From Endomicrobium sp. (lineage in GTDB: Bacteria > Elusimicrobiota > Endomicrobiia > Endomicrobiales > Endomicrobiaceae): a stretch of DNA of 15,839 nucleotides. The notes beneath the pieces are model-generated. The model did not search any database. It had not been told where the DNA came from and saw only the letters and a program-made list of their open reading frames with translations. The stretch is taken from assembly GCA_031278115.1 (NCBI GenBank), contig JAITKZ010000033.1:1-15839 (forward strand), read 5' to 3'. Position 1 is the first letter of the stretch. Every line of letters begins with the position of its first letter. The position numbers and the translations under genes are program-made. Below are positions 14,184 to 15,839 of the stretch, piece after piece.

Positions 14184-15839
14184 CTATTTTTGCCATTCTT
14201 TTATTTTTGCCGAGTATTCTTCAAGAAGTTCTGATGCGATAGCTTTATCTTTAGCTTCCGCCCAAATATGGAATAACGCTTCGTCGGGAGCAGGAGTTAA
14301 AAGCACCCAGCTATTTGTACTTATATGTATTTTTACACCTTCTACCAAATCTGCTTTTCTGTTTCTAACATCTTCCAATGCCTGACGCATAGTCTGACCT
14401 TTTTTGTCCCAAGGACACGGAACTGATTTATGTAATACTTCAAACGTTGGTATTTCTTCGCCTACTTTGCCTATTGTTACATTTTCTTTTCCTGTCAGCT
14501 CTAATATTTTGCCTATAGCGTACATTGCGTCAAATGCATTTTGAAACTCAGGGAAAACAAAGCCTCCCATGCTATCGCAAACCAAAATTACATCTCTGTC
14601 ATCTTCTACCACTGTTCCACTGCCGAAATTTGTAGCCGTTCTTTTTACATTTATGCCAAACTTTTTGGCTATTTCGTCTATAACAGAAGATGCATTTATC
14701 GGAACAGCTATTACAGCTCTTTTATTTTTATTTTCCTTCATCACAAGATACGACACTATCATCATAGCCATGTCGTCTCTGATAATTTTGCCATTCTCAT
14801 CAACTAAAAACAATTTTTCAGCACCCGTGTCAATCAAAAAACCCGCATTGGCTTTAACGGTTGTCACAATGTCAGAAAGCCTGTTTAAAGAGCCTCTAAA
14901 TTCTTCATATGATTTTGTAATTTTTTGAAGCATTGGTAAACGCGTTTAACGAAATTACATCTATATCCATATAGCCTAAAATAGATGGAAATATTATTGA
15001 AGCTGAAGAATAAGCATAGTCTATTACAATCTTCTGCTTTGAATCTTTTATAACTTCTTCCCTAATCGCATCCAAATATCCTGTTTTATAATATTCTAAA
15101 GCCCTAGGCGGAACCACAATTTCTCCGACTTTATCCATACTTACTCTGTCAAAATCTTCCCTAAAAAACAGCTGTTCTATTGCTTTTTTTTGATTTAGGG
15201 ATATATCCCCGCCTTTTGAATTAAAAAATTTTATGTCAATTGCACGACCATCGCGAGGAGATTGTCTTATGTATATCCTTCCGGATTCTCCATCTCTGCC
15301 TATTTCATATCTCACTACAGGTATGGGAAGACCTTTCAAATCGCCAACCTTTATACCTGCAGATAAAAGTCCTGAAATTATTCCTCTTTCTATCATTTTT
15401 GTCGCGTGATGTTCATCTCTTGACGTCAAAATATACGCACCTTCTCCCACAAACGCTCCATACGCCGAACCTATTTTTGCAGCAAATTCAGGCGTGATTT
15501 CAATATTCCCTAAACCGCTGATTCTGTAAGCGCTAAATAAAGTTTTGTTCCATTTCTCACCCCATACTAAACTACTTGACACAACAGACCCATCTTCTAT
15601 CACTTTATTAGGCCATATTTTTAAATTTGTTCTTATAATTGCATCTGCACCTATTATGCATTCGTCTGATGTAACAGTCCCCACTTGAACTACCGCTTTG
15701 TAGCCTATTCTTGAAGCCGCACCTATAACATCTTCCTTTACTTGAGCTTCTGTGCCTATAGTTACATTATCCCACAAAACAGACCCGAGTACTTCAGCAC
15801 CAAAGCCAATTTTTGATCCAGAACCTATTACCGAACGAG
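14184..15839 (-). pseudogene. Mannose-1-phosphate guanylyltransferase/phosphomutase-like fusion, frameshifted and partial
   Basis: The gene runs off the right edge, so its N-terminal nucleotidyltransferase domain is not seen. Visible first are hexapeptide (left-handed beta-helix) repeats such as SVIGSGSKIGFG, NVTIGTEAQV and GADAIIRTNLKIWP. A phosphomutase-like module follows. Its catalytic loops are degenerate: TSRDEHHATKM (about 15399-15426) instead of TASHNP, and DTGAEK (14814-14831) instead of DGDADR. The C-terminus reads WVLLTPAPDEALFHIWAEA. As far as I recall, this is the family's usual state. The frame stops at 14905 after SLNAFTNASKNYKII, and the expected sequence resumes in another frame as TKSYEEFRGSLNRL. 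Dropping one base from the six-base run at 14921-14926 gives NASKITKSYEEF and 550 continuous residues. The downstream ATG (14933) lacks a ribosome site. Confidence 0.8.

Noticed and set aside
14083..14385. Plus-strand open frame of 100 codons in the phosphomutase upstream gap
   Set aside because: Most of it is antisense to the conserved C-terminal part of the fusion gene, and it has no ribosome site or family match.
1..15839. CRISPR array, tRNA, rRNA, insertion sequence or prophage module
   Set aside because: No regularly spaced repeats, cloverleaf-like segments, transposase or phage structural motifs were seen on either strand.

Overview
This is a low-GC (roughly one-third G+C by eye) bacterial chromosomal window with tightly packed, often overlapping genes. 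An exported barrel-like protein, a cardiolipin synthase and a DUF502 membrane protein fit a diderm bacterium. The orphan iron-only-hydrogenase regulator fits an anaerobe. Two genes are broken by single-base insertions in A/T homopolymers (mazG and a mannose-1-phosphate guanylyltransferase/phosphomutase fusion), which suggests an AT-rich, reductively evolving, host-associated lineage. An Elusimicrobiota/Endomicrobium-type endosymbiont is my best guess. That is inference from gene content and decay pattern, not proven, because there is no rRNA here.

Layout. 1-344 (+): end of a ParB/IbrB-like protein whose C-terminus departs from the family. 331-891 (-): small exported barrel-like protein. 1014-2534 (+): ComM/YifB AAA+ helicase behind a good sigma70-like promoter. 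2617-3022 (+): frameshifted mazG. 3053-5455 (+): divergent membrane pyrophosphatase. After a hairpin-rich 91-nt gap comes a compact envelope cluster (+): an HEISH membrane protein (5547-6236), a CTP-dependent lipid/polyprenol kinase-like protein (6209-6802) and an exported NodB-type polysaccharide deacetylase (6799-7476), then a TM1266-type hydrogenase-system regulator (7510-7755).

From 7752 to the right edge the main genes lie on the minus strand. In order of transcription they are: the broken mannose-1-phosphate guanylyltransferase/phosphomutase fusion (running off the right edge), an intact phosphohexomutase, a DUF502 protein, hisS, a cystathionine/methionine gamma-lyase family enzyme, and cardiolipin synthase as a separate unit. 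Phosphomutase, DUF502 and hisS overlap by 4-11 nt and probably form one operon with the lyase.

How the parts may work together: MazG-type enzymes release pyrophosphate and the next gene encodes a pyrophosphate-driven ion pump. The overlapping metalloprotease-like, lipid-kinase-like and deacetylase genes look like a unit acting on lipid-linked glycans or the cell envelope. The two phosphomutase-type proteins belong to sugar-nucleotide supply. I saw no CRISPR array, tRNA, rRNA, insertion sequence or prophage module. The items most worth following up are the two homopolymer frameshifts, the divergent pyrophosphatase, the envelope trio, and the alternative hairpins between the pyrophosphatase and the trio.
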